From assembly GCF_040730185.1 (NCBI RefSeq), contig NZ_CP160402.1, forward strand, positions 6,882,001-6,946,000: a DNA stretch of 64,000 nt, in the 5' to 3' direction. Positions within the stretch are counted from its first letter, which is position 1; each line of letters starts with the position of its first letter. Both the position numbers and the translations under genes were made by a program. The notes below the pieces were generated by a model. That model was not told the DNA's origin, did no database searches, and saw only the letters and a list, made by a program, of their open reading frames with translations. The stretch comes from Streptomyces sp. Je 1-332. Lineage in GTDB: Bacteria > Actinomycetota > Actinomycetes > Streptomycetales > Streptomycetaceae. Shown here piece by piece: positions 19,401-28,225 of the stretch.

Positions 19401-20312
19401 CCGGGTCAGCTCGGCGAAGGTGGCCTGCGGGGTCACGGTGAGCCGCAGCGGCAGCACGTTCATCACCATGCCGGGCACGCGCAGCGCCACCGATCCCATG
19501 CGGCCCATCATCGGCAGGCCGAGTACCACCTCGGCGGAGCCGGTGGCCCGCGAGACGTACAGGGCCTGCGCGGCGACGAGCACCTCCGGCCAGGTCGCCC
19601 GCATCGAGGACGCCGACTCGCGCAGCCGCGAGGTCGCCTCGGGGGAGAGGCGGGCGCTGCAGCGGTGGAAGGTGCGGGAGGGCAGCGCGGTGCGCCCGGC
19701 CAGGTTGGGGGCGTCGGGGCGGTCGGCGAAGGCACCGTCCCAGTAGCGGCGGTCCGTCTCGAACGTCTCGGACGCGCGGTACGCGGTGTCCTCCGCGACC
19801 AGGTCCTCAAGGCGCCCGAACGGGCTCTCGCCCGGCTCCTGGCCCGCGGCGAACGCGGTGTAGACCTCGGCGGTGCGGCGGGCGAGCAGCGAGTAGCCGA
19901 AGCCGTCCATCACGATGTGGTGCACCCGCTGGTACCACAGCCAGCGCTCGTCGCCGACGCGGAACAGCGCGTGCGCGAACAGCGGTCCTGCCGCCAGGTC
20001 GAACGGCGTGGCCAGGTCCTCGCGCATCCACGCCTGCGCCTCGGCGTCCGGGTCGGACGCGGCACGCAGGTCGCGCACCTTCAGCGGTAGCGTCGGATCG
20101 GCTACCGCCAACTGAGCTGGCCCGTCGGCCCCTTCGATGATCCTCACGCGCAACGCGTCGGCCTCGGACACCACCTGACGCAGCGTCCGCGCGAAGACGG
20201 ACGGGTCGATGGGACCGTGGATCTCCAGGCACTCCGCCGTGTTCTGGGCCGGACTGCCGGGGTCGAGCGCCTGCGCGAACCACATGCCCGACTGGGCAGC
20301 GGTGAGCCTCAT
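16422..20312 (-). CDS. entF: Single-module NRPS, C-A-T-TE, serine-specific (EntF-like)
   Basis: A 1296-residue EntF homologue, close to E. coli EntF in length and order. The condensation domain has HHIVMDG at 131-137. The adenylation domain (about 450-960) contains YVIYTSGSTGRPKGV, and its pocket region reads FDVSVWEFFW, CHFVPSML, FCSGEAL and LYGPTEAAVDV, giving DVWHFSLVDK, the serine code. The T domain has FDLGGTSLLA. The thioesterase has Ser1123 in GWSVGG and His1270 in DCLHPEL. It would join 2,3-dihydroxybenzoate to serine and cyclise three units. The ATG at 20312 overlaps the ArCP stop (ATGA) and its stop overlaps the MbtH-like start. Confidence 0.95.
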   Translation of the reverse strand: MRLTAAQSGMWFAQALDPGSPAQNTAECLEIHGPIDPSVFARTLRQVVSEADALRVRIIEGADGPAQLAVADPTLPLKVRDLRAASDPDAEAQAWMREDLATPFDLAAGPLFAHALFRVGDERWLWYQRVHHIVMDGFGYSLLARRTAEVYTAFAAGQEPGESPFGRLEDLVAEDTAYRASETFETDRRYWDGAFADRPDAPNLAGRTALPSRTFHRCSARLSPEATSRLRESASSMRATWPEVLVAAQALYVSRATGSAEVVLGLPMMGRMGSVALRVPGMVMNVLPLRLTVTPQATFAELTRQVVLGIRAARRHQRYRYEDIRRDLGLLGEGRSLVGPLVNVMPFDYGLTFAGARTDAHNLSAGPVEDLTVNVYDRADGSGLRIDYDGNPALYEPDELAVHQARFMELLERVADAGPHTPLAEHTIARRVELPLVTEEFNATAQPLPPTTLIGPIEGQAVRTPHATALVFGDQELTYAELNARANRLAHHLIEVGVRPGALAAVAVPRSLDLVVTLLAVLKAGGAYLPLDPDYPADRLAYMLQDAGPACVIADRADRVPAASGVPIVALDRLDTAPYGTYDPPRALTPHHPAYVIYTSGSTGRPKGVVVPHSAIDNRLRWMQSEYELAAGDRVLQKTPSGFDVSVWEFFWALRVGATLVIAEPGGHKDPAYLARVIREQGVTVCHFVPSMLQVFLSEPAAADCVGLRHVFCSGEALPRETVREFGRVLDGVPLHNLYGPTEAAVDVTYHPCDTDATGPVPIGKPVWNTRLYVLDAALQPCPPGIQGELFLAGTQLATEYLGRPELTASRFVADPYGPPGTRMYRTGDLARWTEHGEIEYLGRTDHQVKLRGLRIELGEIEAELAADLAVGAASVLVREDRPGDQRLVGYVTPSDTGAVPDPEKLRAGLARTLPDYMVPGAILVLDDFPLSPNGKLDRRALPAPAFEGCGDGGRVPSGHREETLTRLFAEILGVPQLGVDDAFFDLGGTSLLAARLVARVRDTLGAELTIGTLFQAQTPAALAAHLDADRSEADHALDVLLPLRAGGDRTPLFAFHPAGGMSWCYSGLLSRLDPGQPVYGLQARGLHGEGELPATMEELAAEYVDALRAVRPHGPYRLVGWSVGGVLAHTVAVLLQEAGEEVELLALLDAYPSDQWRDAAVPAESDALKALLRMAGYDLTHELTREDVLATLQREGSALAGLPDRTLSAVLDIVVNNARLMREHDHRPFDGDALFFTAAAPRAEDWLTRDAWAPYVTGAIINHDVDCLHPELTQPRRLDEVCAVLAARLKELDHA

Positions 20313-20539
20313 GCCGAGGCTCCCAGAATCGGTGCCCAGGCCTCGATGGCGGGCTGTTCGGCCAGGTCCACGAAGGTCGCGGTGATGTCGTGATCGCGGC
20401 GCCACCGCTCGATCAGCGACATGATGCGCACCGAGTCGAGGCCGTAGTCGACGAGGTTCTCGTCGACGGGGATGTCGGCCGGGTCCTCGCCCAGGACGTC
20501 GGCGACGTCGGCCCGTATGAGTTCCACGGTCAGCGCCAT
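20309..20539 (-). CDS. Stand-alone aryl carrier protein (EntB C-terminal half)
   Basis: A 76-residue carrier protein corresponding to the ArCP domain of EntB/DhbB. The phosphopantetheine serine is Ser36 in DYGLDSVRIMSL. It carries 2,3-dihydroxybenzoate, loaded by the EntE-like ligase, to the condensation domain of the NRPS. In E. coli this domain is fused to the isochorismatase; here it is separate, one base after the isochorismatase stop, with its own AAGGGG ribosome site. The stop overlaps the NRPS ATG. A single-base change could create or remove the split, but the dedicated ribosome site argues that it is real. Confidence 0.92.
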   Translation of the reverse strand: MALTVELIRADVADVLGEDPADIPVDENLVDYGLDSVRIMSLIERWRRDHDITATFVDLAEQPAIEAWAPILGASA

Positions 20540-20540
20540 G

Positions 20541-21173
20541 TCAGATCCCCTTCAGAACAGCGTCGGTGGTGGTGACGACCGCGCACCGGCCTGCCGCGTA
20601 GCGCAGCGCCATGTCGTGGTCGGCGCGGGAGAAGTCGGCCACGGCGTCCGCGACGACGAACGCCTGCACGTCCCGCATCCATGCGTCGCAGGCCGTCATC
20701 AGGACACCGATGTGCGCGTACACACCGACGACGACGATCTGGTCCCGGCCCGCCTCGCGCATGCGCTCCTCGAGGTCGGTGCGGACGTACGCGCTGTACT
20801 TCCACTTCGTGAGCACCGTGTCGCCGGGCTCCGGCGCGACCGGGCCCGCGATCGCCTTCGCGTGCTCGTCGTCGGGAAGGCCGGGGCCCCAGAAGTCCTG
20901 CTGGAGACCGCGCTCGGCCGGCGTCTGGCCGCCCGGCTGGGCGGAGTACAGGACGGGAACGCCGGACGCACGCGCCGCCTTCGCCAACTCGCCGACGTTG
21001 GCGAGGAGTTCCGTGGTCGGCGAGGTGCCGGGCGTGTAGGCGGTCAGGAAGTGGTTCTGCAGGTCATGGACGAGCAGCACCGCACGCTGCGGGTCGATGG
21101 TCCACGCGACCCGGTTGTCGGGCAGCTCCTCGGGCGAGGGCATCGGGTACGGCGTGACGGCGGGGAGCGCCAT
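20541..21173 (-). CDS. Isochorismatase (EntB N-terminal half, separate)
   Basis: A 210-residue isochorismatase that releases pyruvate from isochorismate to give 2,3-dihydro-2,3-dihydroxybenzoate. It has the catalytic Asp37 in [12 protein letters not shown] and [22 protein letters not shown], with Gly in the position where hydrolase relatives carry Cys, as in E. coli EntB. The ATG at 21173 has GAAAGG seven bases upstream; the open frame above it (to 21212) is not needed. A 60-base gap separates it from the EntE gene. The protein stops where EntB would continue into its carrier domain. Confidence 0.93.
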   Translation of the reverse strand: MALPAVTPYPMPSPEELPDNRVAWTIDPQRAVLLVHDLQNHFLTAYTPGTSPTTELLANVGELAKAARASGVPVLYSAQPGGQTPAERGLQQDFWGPGLPDDEHAKAIAGPVAPEPGDTVLTKWKYSAYVRTDLEERMREAGRDQIVVVGVYAHIGVLMTACDAWMRDVQAFVVADAVADFSRADHDMALRYAAGRCAVVTTTDAVLKGI

Positions 21174-21233
21174 GGTGGGGCCTTTCGGGAAACTCAGGAA
21201 AGCTGGGTGCATCGGGGTGCTGCCGGGCAGAGG

Positions 21234-22859
21234 TCAACTGCCCGGAGCCGCGGCGGTCGTCCGCTGGTCCTTCTTGCTGATCTTGCCGATGCCGGTCTGC
21301 GGGAAGGCGTTCACGAACTCGACCCGGTCGGGCACCTTGTACGCGGCGAGACCGCGCTCCCGCACGAACTTCTTGATCACGACGGGCTTGAGCGGTTCGG
21401 TGTCCGCGCGCAGGATCACGTACGCGAGGGTCCGCTCGCCGAGATACTCGTCGGGGACGGCGACGACCGACACGTCATGGACGTGGGGGTGGGCGAGGAT
21501 GATGTTCTCGACCTCCTCCGGCGCGATCTTCTCGCCGCCGCGGTTGATCTGGTCCTTCGCCCGGCCCTCCACCACCAGATGCCCGGTGGGGGTGCGGCTG
21601 ACGATGTCGCCGGTGCGGTAGAAGCCGTCGGCGGTGAACGAGCGTGCGTTGTGCTCGGGCGCGCGCCAGTAGCCGCGGATGGTGTACGGGCCGCGGGTCA
21701 GCAGATGGCCCGCCTCGCCGTCCGGCACGTCCTGGTCGAGGTCGTCGACGATGCGCACCTCGTCGTCCGGGGAGATCGGACGGCCCTGGGTGGTGACGAT
21801 CGTCTCCGCCGGGTCGTCGAGCCGCGTGTAGTTGACCAGGCCCTCGGCCATCCCGAAGACCTGCTGAAGGGTGCAGCCGAGCGCGGGTGCGACCCGGCGC
21901 GCCGCCGACTCGCTGAACTTCGCACCGCCCACCAGGAGCACCTCGAGGCTGGAGATGTCGTACGGAGTGCTGCGCCCCGCGTCCGTCCACACCAGGGCGA
22001 GCGGCGGGACGAGACCCGTGATCGTCACCCGTTCCCGCTCGATGAGCGGGAACGCGGTGTCCGGGTCGGGCTGCGGGCACATCACGACACGGCCGCCCGC
22101 GTACAGCAGACCGAGCGAACCGGGCGAGGAGAGCGGGAAGTTGTGGGCCGCGGGCAGCGCCACGAGGTAGACGGAGTCCTCCGTCACCCCACAGAGCTCG
22201 TTCGAACCCCACAGCGAGTACATGTAGTCGTCGTGGGTGCGGGGGATCAGCTTGGGCACACCGGTGCTGCCGCCCGACAGCTGGAGGAACGCGAGGTCGG
22301 AGGGCTCGGGCCCGTCGATCTCGATCGGCTCGCTCGGCACGTCGGCGAGTGCGGTGTGCTCGCCCGGGTCGCCCACCACGAACACGTCGCGCAGCGTGGG
22401 CACTTCGGCGCGGACCTTGGACGCGAGGTCACGGTGGTCGAAGCCGCCGAGCCGGTCCGGTATCACGTAGGCGACGGCCTCGGTGAACTCGCAGAAGTAG
22501 TGGATCTCCGTCTCGCGGTGTGCGGGCAGCGCGAAGACCGGCAGGGCGCCGATCCGGAAGAGCGCGAAGATCACCTCGAAGAACTCGGCGACGTTCGGCA
22601 ACTGGACGACGACCCGGTCGCCCTTGCCGATGCCACGAGCGGCGAACCCCGCGGCCAACTGATCGGCGCGCACGTCGAGTTCGCCGTACGTCCAGTTGCG
22701 GTCCCCGTCGGTGATCGCGACCCGCGCGGGGTGTGCGTCGGCGCGCTCGCGGAGCATGCCGCCGAAGGTCTCGCCGCGCCAGTACCCGGCGGCGCGGTAC
22801 CGCTCGGCGAAGACCTCCGGGATGCGCGGCGCGTCCACGCGGCTCTCTGCCGTCGTCAT
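21234..22859 (-). CDS. entE: 2,3-dihydroxybenzoate-AMP ligase
   Basis: A 541-residue stand-alone adenylating enzyme that activates 2,3-dihydroxybenzoate and transfers it to the ArCP. ATP-binding motifs include [21 protein letters not shown], the aryl-acid pocket region [48 protein letters not shown] and the C-terminal [14 protein letters not shown] and GIGKISKKD with the catalytic lysine. Length and motifs match EntE/DhbE. The ATG at 22859 overlaps the isochorismate synthase stop as ATGA, which excludes the much longer upstream open frame. Confidence 0.94.
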   Translation of the reverse strand: MTTAESRVDAPRIPEVFAERYRAAGYWRGETFGGMLRERADAHPARVAITDGDRNWTYGELDVRADQLAAGFAARGIGKGDRVVVQLPNVAEFFEVIFALFRIGALPVFALPAHRETEIHYFCEFTEAVAYVIPDRLGGFDHRDLASKVRAEVPTLRDVFVVGDPGEHTALADVPSEPIEIDGPEPSDLAFLQLSGGSTGVPKLIPRTHDDYMYSLWGSNELCGVTEDSVYLVALPAAHNFPLSSPGSLGLLYAGGRVVMCPQPDPDTAFPLIERERVTITGLVPPLALVWTDAGRSTPYDISSLEVLLVGGAKFSESAARRVAPALGCTLQQVFGMAEGLVNYTRLDDPAETIVTTQGRPISPDDEVRIVDDLDQDVPDGEAGHLLTRGPYTIRGYWRAPEHNARSFTADGFYRTGDIVSRTPTGHLVVEGRAKDQINRGGEKIAPEEVENIILAHPHVHDVSVVAVPDEYLGERTLAYVILRADTEPLKPVVIKKFVRERGLAAYKVPDRVEFVNAFPQTGIGKISKKDQRTTAAAPGS

Positions 22860-24076
22860 CGGTCGACCCCCACCGCATCGAGGAACGTACGGAACTTGGC
22901 GCCCGTCTCGGCGCGTTCGGCCTCCGGCGAGGAGTCGGCGACGACGCCCGCGCCCGCGAAGAGCCGCAGCCGTCCGGCGCCGTCCTGCGTCTCCTCGGCC
23001 TCCGCGCAGCGGATCGTGACGACCCACTCGCCGTCGCCGCGCGCGTCGCTCCATCCCACCATTCCGGTGTAGTGACCGCGGCCGAAGGGCTCCAGCTCCC
23101 CGATCACGTCACGGGCGTGCCCGGTAGGGGTACCGCAGACAGCCGGAGTCGGGTGCAGGGCGGTGGCCAGCTCCAGGGCGGAGGTGGCCGGCTCGGCGAG
23201 ATCGCCGGTGATGGTCGTCGACAGGTGCCACATGGTGGCGGTGCGGACCAGGGTGGGCCGCTCCGGCACGTCGAGGTCGGTGCAGAACGGGGCGAGGGCC
23301 TTGTGCACGGCGTCCACGACGACCGCGTGCTCGTGCAGGTCCTTCGCCGATTCGAGCAGCGCGGCAGCCCGGCGCACGTCCTCGGCGAGATCGGCGGAGC
23401 GGGGCGTCGAACCGGCCAGCGGGTTCGCGGTCAGGCGACTGCCGTGCCGCGAGACGAGCAGCTCCGGGCTGGCGCCGAGGAGGGTGCGGCCCGCGCCCGA
23501 CGGTACGGCGAAGGAGTAGCCGCGCGGGTCGCGCCGTGCCAGGCGCTGGAGCATCGCGGGCAGGTCGAGCGGTCCTTGCGTGGACAGCTCCAGGGTGCGG
23601 GCGAGGACGACCTTGTCGAACTCACCGCTCTTCATGCGGGCGACGGCGGCCTCGACCGACGCGGCGTACTCCGCGCCCGAGGGGACCTCGCGCACCTGCC
23701 AGCCGCCGGCCGTCGCGGGCGGCGGCGTGGGCAGCGCCACGAGCGGGTCGGTGCGCAGGGCGGGCGCCCAGCGCGCCGCTTCGGGCACCGCGAGCACGGC
23801 GGGCTCGGCGGGGTCGAAGGGGATGGAGCCCACCACGACCGGGGCGTGGTTGCCCGCGCGCAGCTGCGCGCCGAGGGTGGCGGCGACCCGCTCCGTCAAC
23901 GGCCGCTCGTCGTGCGGCACTTCGGCGGCCGTGCCGTGGGCGAGGAGGGTGCGGGTGGGCGACGCGAAGAACCGGGTGTCGCCGGGTCGGTAGGCGTCGA
24001 GCAGCGCGGTCGCCGCGCCGACGGCCCCGGGGGTGGTGGGGGCGGCGTCTGCGACCACGTCGTTGGGGGGTGTCAC
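22856..24076 (-). CDS. entC: Isochorismate synthase
   Basis: A 406-residue chorismate-using enzyme that makes isochorismate, the first committed step to 2,3-dihydroxybenzoate. Typical features are [54 protein letters not shown] and the C-terminal [15 protein letters not shown] and [17 protein letters not shown]. The GTG at 24076 has GGAG six bases upstream; the open frame beyond it overlaps entA and is discarded. It sits 40 bases after the entA stop and overlaps entE by 4 bases. Confidence 0.93.
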   Translation of the reverse strand: MTPPNDVVADAAPTTPGAVGAATALLDAYRPGDTRFFASPTRTLLAHGTAAEVPHDERPLTERVAATLGAQLRAGNHAPVVVGSIPFDPAEPAVLAVPEAARWAPALRTDPLVALPTPPPATAGGWQVREVPSGAEYAASVEAAVARMKSGEFDKVVLARTLELSTQGPLDLPAMLQRLARRDPRGYSFAVPSGAGRTLLGASPELLVSRHGSRLTANPLAGSTPRSADLAEDVRRAAALLESAKDLHEHAVVVDAVHKALAPFCTDLDVPERPTLVRTATMWHLSTTITGDLAEPATSALELATALHPTPAVCGTPTGHARDVIGELEPFGRGHYTGMVGWSDARGDGEWVVTIRCAEAEETQDGAGRLRLFAGAGVVADSSPEAERAETGAKFRTFLDAVGVDR

Positions 24077-24116
24077 GGATGACTCCTCGTCAAGTAGGGG
24101 AGGGCGGCGCGGCTTT

Positions 24117-24917
24117 TCAGGCGCGCAGGGTGGCGCCGCCGTCCACGTACAGGTCGTGCAGGGTGATGTGCCTTGCCCGGTCGGAGACCAGGAAGGCGAC
24201 CGCGTCGGCGATGTCGGAGGGGTCGGCGATCCGGCCGAGCGGAATGCCGACCCGGTACGAGTCCGGGTCGCCGTCGATGACCCGGGCGGCGGCCTGCTCG
24301 TGGTCGCCCGTCCACAGCTGCCGCTGCATGTCGGTGTGGGTGGAGCCCGGCGACACGACGTTGCAGCGCACGCCGTCACGGGCGACCTCGAGGCCGAGGC
24401 ATTTGGTGAACATCGTGGCGGCCGCCTTGGACGCGGCGTACGCGGCCATCTGGGTGCGGGGCACCCCGGCGGCGTTCGAGCCGACCGTCACGATGGAGCC
24501 CTTGCCGCGCGCGGTCATGCGGCGGGCCGCGGCGCGCGAGGTGTGGAAGACGCCGTTCGTGTTGACGGCGAAGGTCTCCGCCCAGTCGGTGTCGGTGAGT
24601 TCGACGACCCGGGCGGGCCGCAGGATGCCCGCCACGTTCACGAGGATGTCCAACGGCCCTACGGTGCGCTCGACTTCATCGACCGCGTTGTCCACGGCTG
24701 CCGCGTCGGTGACGTCGAGGACGATGCCGCTGACGCGGCCGCCCGACGACCGCTCGGTGGCGTCCTGCTCCTTGACGTCGGGCGACCGGTCGGCGGCGAC
24801 GACCCGCGCGCCGCGCTCGGCGAGCGCGCGGGCCACTGCCTGACCGATACCCCGGCCCGCGCCGGTGACCAGGGCCACTCGGCCCGCGAGCTCAGGGTCG
24901 GTTATGCCGGAAGTCAC
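24117..24917 (-). CDS. entA: 2,3-dihydro-2,3-dihydroxybenzoate dehydrogenase
   Basis: A 266-residue short-chain dehydrogenase that oxidises the EntB product to 2,3-dihydroxybenzoate with NAD. The Rossmann motif TGAGRGIG is at 18-25, NVAG at about 94-97, and the catalytic Ser147, Tyr160 and Lys164 (YAASK) are present. The GTG at 24917 overlaps the stop of the upstream binding-protein gene as GTGA. Its position inside the ent operon separates it from generic short-chain dehydrogenases. Confidence 0.93.
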   Translation of the reverse strand: MTSGITDPELAGRVALVTGAGRGIGQAVARALAERGARVVAADRSPDVKEQDATERSSGGRVSGIVLDVTDAAAVDNAVDEVERTVGPLDILVNVAGILRPARVVELTDTDWAETFAVNTNGVFHTSRAAARRMTARGKGSIVTVGSNAAGVPRTQMAAYAASKAAATMFTKCLGLEVARDGVRCNVVSPGSTHTDMQRQLWTGDHEQAAARVIDGDPDSYRVGIPLGRIADPSDIADAVAFLVSDRARHITLHDLYVDGGATLRA

Positions 24918-25894
24918 TTGCCCATCGCCTTCTCGACGTCCTCGAGGACGGAGACGGCGGCCTGCGCGCCACCGAGGCTGGTCCACTTCGAGCCGTCGAT
25001 CTCGGTCGTGTGGTTCTTCTTGACCGCGTCGAGCTGCTTGTACGCGGCCTTGCCCTTCAGCTCCTTGAAGAGGTCGGCGTCGGGACCGGCCGATGCGAGG
25101 GTGCCGATGAACAGCCAGTCGGCGTCGATCTGCTTCAGGTCCTCGTCGCTGAGCGGCGTCGAGTGGCCCTCGCCCTTCTTGTTCTGGATGCCGGGCCGCT
25201 TGAAGCCGAGGTCCTTCAGGACGTCGGAGATGAACACGCCCTGCTGCATGACGGCGGTGCCCTTGGCGGAGTAGCGCGCCACGGAGACGCTCGCGCCCGC
25301 GTTGTCGCCGAGGTTCTTCTGCACGGCGGCGGCCTTGGTGTCGTAGTCCTTGAGGTACGCGCTCGCCTCGTCGGACTTGCCGAGCACCTTGCCGGTGATC
25401 TCCAGGGACTTCTTCCAGTCCTTGGTCCTGTCGATCGTGACGACGGTCGGGGCTATCCCCTTCAGCTGCTTGAGCACCTGCGGGTCGGCGAGCTGCCCGG
25501 CGAGGATGACGTCCGGCTTGGCCTGGAGGACCTTCTCGATGTCGGGTCCGGTGACCGCGCCCACGACCGGGATGCCCTTGGCCTGGTCGGCCAGATACTC
25601 GGGGGCGCCCTTCTGGCCTCTGCCCGCGGACAGACCGACGGGCTTGACCTTCAGGGCGAGGGCCGAGTCCAGGTCCATCTCGCTGAGCGCGATGACCTTC
25701 TTGGGATTGGCCGGAACCTTAACCTCCGCACCGGAGGCGTCGGTGACGGTGACCTTCCCGGCGTTCTTGGCCTTGGCGCTGGACCCGGAGTCGTCGGACG
25801 AGTCCGAACCGCAGGCGGAGAGGGTGAGCGCGGAGGCCAGGGTGAGGGCCGCAACCGCGGTCAGCCGGGTGCGCGGGGAGTGGTTCGAGGACAT
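24914..25894 (-). CDS. fepB: Ferric-siderophore-binding lipoprotein (FecB/FepB-like)
   Basis: A 326-residue substrate-binding lipoprotein of an iron-siderophore ABC transporter. The signal peptide ends in the lipobox LTLSAC followed by a Gly/Ser/Asp-rich linker. The periplasmic-binding fold of the FecB type follows, with [23 protein letters not shown] and [20 protein letters not shown]. The ATG at 25894 has GGAG nine bases upstream. It is the first gene of the nine-gene leftward operon and lies 138 bp from an iron box it shares with the divergent permease genes. Ferric enterobactin is the expected ligand, by context. Confidence 0.92.
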   Translation of the reverse strand: MSSNHSPRTRLTAVAALTLASALTLSACGSDSSDDSGSSAKAKNAGKVTVTDASGAEVKVPANPKKVIALSEMDLDSALALKVKPVGLSAGRGQKGAPEYLADQAKGIPVVGAVTGPDIEKVLQAKPDVILAGQLADPQVLKQLKGIAPTVVTIDRTKDWKKSLEITGKVLGKSDEASAYLKDYDTKAAAVQKNLGDNAGASVSVARYSAKGTAVMQQGVFISDVLKDLGFKRPGIQNKKGEGHSTPLSDEDLKQIDADWLFIGTLASAGPDADLFKELKGKAAYKQLDAVKKNHTTEIDGSKWTSLGGAQAAVSVLEDVEKAMGK

Positions 25895-26032
25895 GTCCGT
25901 GTCTCCATGCTTCTGAGTCCGGGGGTTCAGTCCGGACATAAGGGTCATCTCTGGCCGTGTCGGGGCATGACGAAGTACCCCTGAAGGAACAGGGAGTTCG
26001 CCGCCACCCCGACTCGGGGCTCCAGGTCAAGG

Positions 26033-26051
26033 TTAGGTTAGGCTAACTTCA
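26033..26051. promoter_or_regulatory. Iron box (DmdR/IdeR type) between fepB and fepD
   Basis: TTAGGTTAGGCTAACTTCA matches 17 of 19 positions of the palindromic iron box TTAGGTTAGGCTAACCTAA. Its last base is the A of the fepD ATG, and TAGGCT inside it could be the fepD -10. It is the only strong box in the divergent region, so one site probably represses both transcripts under iron sufficiency. Confidence 0.88.
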
Positions 26052-27139
26052 TGTTGGTTGCGCAAGAGGGGCGGGTCCCAACGTCCGGATCCAGACCTCC
26101 GATACCGGGCTTGGCGAAGATGCATCGCCCCACGCTGTGGGCGGCTGCCGCCCTTGTTGTCCTGCTCCTGCTGCTCGGCCTGCTCTCGCTCCTGGTCGGA
26201 TCCGGGTCGACGCCGATGGGCCGCGCCTGGGACTTCCTGATGGGGGACCCGTCGGCGCGGGCCGACGCCCAGATACGGCTCGCCGTCATGGACGTACGCC
26301 TTCCGCGGACACTCGCCGGCGTCCTGGTGGGCGTCGCCCTCGGTGCGGCGGGCTGCCTGCTCCAGGCCGTCACGCGCAACCCGCTCGCCGAGACGGGCCT
26401 CCTCGGGGTCAACTCGGGTGCGGCGCTCGGCGTCGTGATCGGTCTCACATACTTCGAAGTGACCTCGGCGTACGGCGTGTTGGTGTGGGCCCTGGTCGGC
26501 GGCATGGCGGCGAGCATGGTCGTGCTGCTGCTCGCCGCGTCGGGGCGGGCAGCGGGCTCGCCGCTGCGGCTCGTGCTCGCCGGATCGGCGCTCGGCGCCA
26601 CCTTCCACGGCATGACGTCGTACGTGCTCCTGGGTGAGCAGGCCACCTTCGACACCTACCGCTACTGGACCATCGGTTCGCTGGCCGGCATCAAGACATC
26701 CGAGACGTACCCCCTGATCCCGCTGATCGCGGCCGGGCTGCTGATCGCCTTCAGCTGCGTACGCCCGCTCTCCGCGCTCGCGCTCGGCGACGACAGCGCA
26801 CGCTCCCTGGGCCATCACCCGGGGCGGATCCGCCTCACCGTCGCGGCGGCGGTCACCCTCCTCGCGGGCTCCGCGGTCGCCATCGCCGGACCCATCGCCT
26901 TCCTCGGCCTCCTCGCCCCGTACGCCGCGCGTGCCGTCACCGGCCCCCGGATGGCGGGCCAGTTGGTGCTCTCCGCGCTGGTCGCCGCGAACGTGATGAT
27001 CGCCGCCGACCTCCTCGCCAGGGTCGTGATCCGCCCCTGGGAGACCCCGGTCAGCGTGCTCCTCGCCTTCATCGGCGGCCCGTTGCTGATCTGGATCGCC
27101 CGCTCGCAGCGGATGTCCACGGCGGGGGCCGCCGCGTGA
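26051..27139 (+). CDS. fepD: Ferric-siderophore ABC permease 1 (FecCD family)
   Basis: A 362-residue permease with about nine to ten hydrophobic helices, beginning with WAAAALVVLLLLLGLLSLLVG. Family landmarks are DVRLPRTLAGVLVGVALGAAGCLLQAVTRNPLAETGLLGVNSGAALGVV and the ATPase-coupling IAGPIAFLGLLAPYAARAV near the C-terminus. The ATG at 26051 directly abuts the iron box and has no ribosome site, so the mRNA would be leaderless; an in-frame ATG at 26120, just before the first helix, is the alternative. The stop overlaps the next permease start as GTGA. Confidence 0.9.
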   Translation: MLVAQEGRVPTSGSRPPIPGLAKMHRPTLWAAAALVVLLLLLGLLSLLVGSGSTPMGRAWDFLMGDPSARADAQIRLAVMDVRLPRTLAGVLVGVALGAAGCLLQAVTRNPLAETGLLGVNSGAALGVVIGLTYFEVTSAYGVLVWALVGGMAASMVVLLLAASGRAAGSPLRLVLAGSALGATFHGMTSYVLLGEQATFDTYRYWTIGSLAGIKTSETYPLIPLIAAGLLIAFSCVRPLSALALGDDSARSLGHHPGRIRLTVAAAVTLLAGSAVAIAGPIAFLGLLAPYAARAVTGPRMAGQLVLSALVAANVMIAADLLARVVIRPWETPVSVLLAFIGGPLLIWIARSQRMSTAGAAA

Positions 27140-28221
27140 GTACCGAACGCACGCCCGGCTCGGGGGCCGCGGACATCACCCCGCCCGACTCCACCGCAGT
27201 CCGCGTCGGGACCTTCTCCTGGCTCTTCCCCTACCGCAGCGCCCTCGCCGCCGTCGGGCTCACGCTCGTGATCGCTGCGGTCGTCTCGCTCGCCACCTTC
27301 GCCAGCTCCACCGGGATGAGCTTCTCCGACAGCCTCTCCGGACTGCTCGGAACCGGCGACTCCGCCACCGTCATGCTGGTGCAGGACTTCCGCCTGCCGC
27401 GGATCGCCGTGGGGCTCATGGTCGGCGCCGCGCTCGGCATCGCCGGGTGCCTGACTCAGACGCTCGCCGGAAACCGGCTCGCCACTCCTGACATCATCGG
27501 CGTCAACGAAGGCGCGACGGCGGCCGTCGTCGCCTCCGTCGTCGGATCGTCCACCGGCATGATCGGTGACTGGTGGCTCGGGCCGCTCGGCGCCGCGGCC
27601 GCGGCCATGGTCGTCGTCGCCTGCGCGGGCGGTGCGGGCAGCGGGGGATACCGGATCCTGGTCGTCGGCATCGGCGTCTCCACCGTCATCGGCGCCGTCA
27701 CCGACCTTGTCATGTCCCGCGAGAACGACAACACCGCGGGCGGTGTCTTCCTCTGGACGGTCGGCTCGCTCAGCGGCCGCGACTGGAGCGTGGGAACGCC
27801 CCTGTCGCTGATCCTGCTCGTCCTCGTGCCGCTGGCCCTCGTGGCCGGGGGCCGCCTCCAACTCCTGCGGTTCGACGACGACATGGCGGCCACCCTCGGC
27901 GTGAACGTCCGCCGCGTCCGCGCGGTGACCCTCGCGCTCGCCGTCGCCCTGTCCGGCGTGGCCGTCGGCATCGGGGGGCCGATCGCGTTCGTCGCGCTCG
28001 CCGCGCCCGTCGTCGCCGGGCGGCTCAGCGGTCCGACCCGCGTCCCGATCATCGGCTCGGCCCTGGTCGGCGCGGCCCTCGTGGGCGCCGCCGACGCGCT
28101 CGGCCGGGTCGTCGCCCCCGTGGAGATCCCGGTCGGCGTCATCACCAGTGTCCTGGGCGGACCCTTCCTTCTCTGGGTCCTCTTCGGCAAGAATTCCGAG
28201 CAGCAGACCGGAAAGGCCTGA
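27136..28221 (+). CDS. fepG: Ferric-siderophore ABC permease 2 (FecCD family)
   Basis: A 361-residue second permease subunit, paralogous to the preceding gene. It has QDFRLPRIAVGLMVGAALGIAGCLTQTLAGNRLATPDIIGVNEGA near residues 80-130 and VAVGIGGPIAFVALAAPVVAGRL near 275. The N-terminal 30 residues before the first helix are Pro/Thr-rich. The GTG start overlaps the upstream stop by 4 bases. Together with the preceding subunit it should form the heterodimeric channel for ferric siderophore import. Confidence 0.91.
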   Translation: MSTERTPGSGAADITPPDSTAVRVGTFSWLFPYRSALAAVGLTLVIAAVVSLATFASSTGMSFSDSLSGLLGTGDSATVMLVQDFRLPRIAVGLMVGAALGIAGCLTQTLAGNRLATPDIIGVNEGATAAVVASVVGSSTGMIGDWWLGPLGAAAAAMVVVACAGGAGSGGYRILVVGIGVSTVIGAVTDLVMSRENDNTAGGVFLWTVGSLSGRDWSVGTPLSLILLVLVPLALVAGGRLQLLRFDDDMAATLGVNVRRVRAVTLALAVALSGVAVGIGGPIAFVALAAPVVAGRLSGPTRVPIIGSALVGAALVGAADALGRVVAPVEIPVGVITSVLGGPFLLWVLFGKNSEQQTGKA

Positions 28222-28225
28222 CCCC

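Noticed and set aside
16902..20090. 1062-codon rightward open frame inside the NRPS gene
   Set aside because: Antisense shadow of entF with no family match, whereas the leftward frame has every NRPS motif.
24077..24379. Longer start for isochorismate synthase
   Set aside because: The extra codons overlap entA and show no similarity; GTG 24076 has a ribosome site.
24117..24917. EntA considered as a generic short-chain dehydrogenase
   Set aside because: Its position, overlapping fepB and next to entC/entE/entB, makes the siderophore role far more likely.
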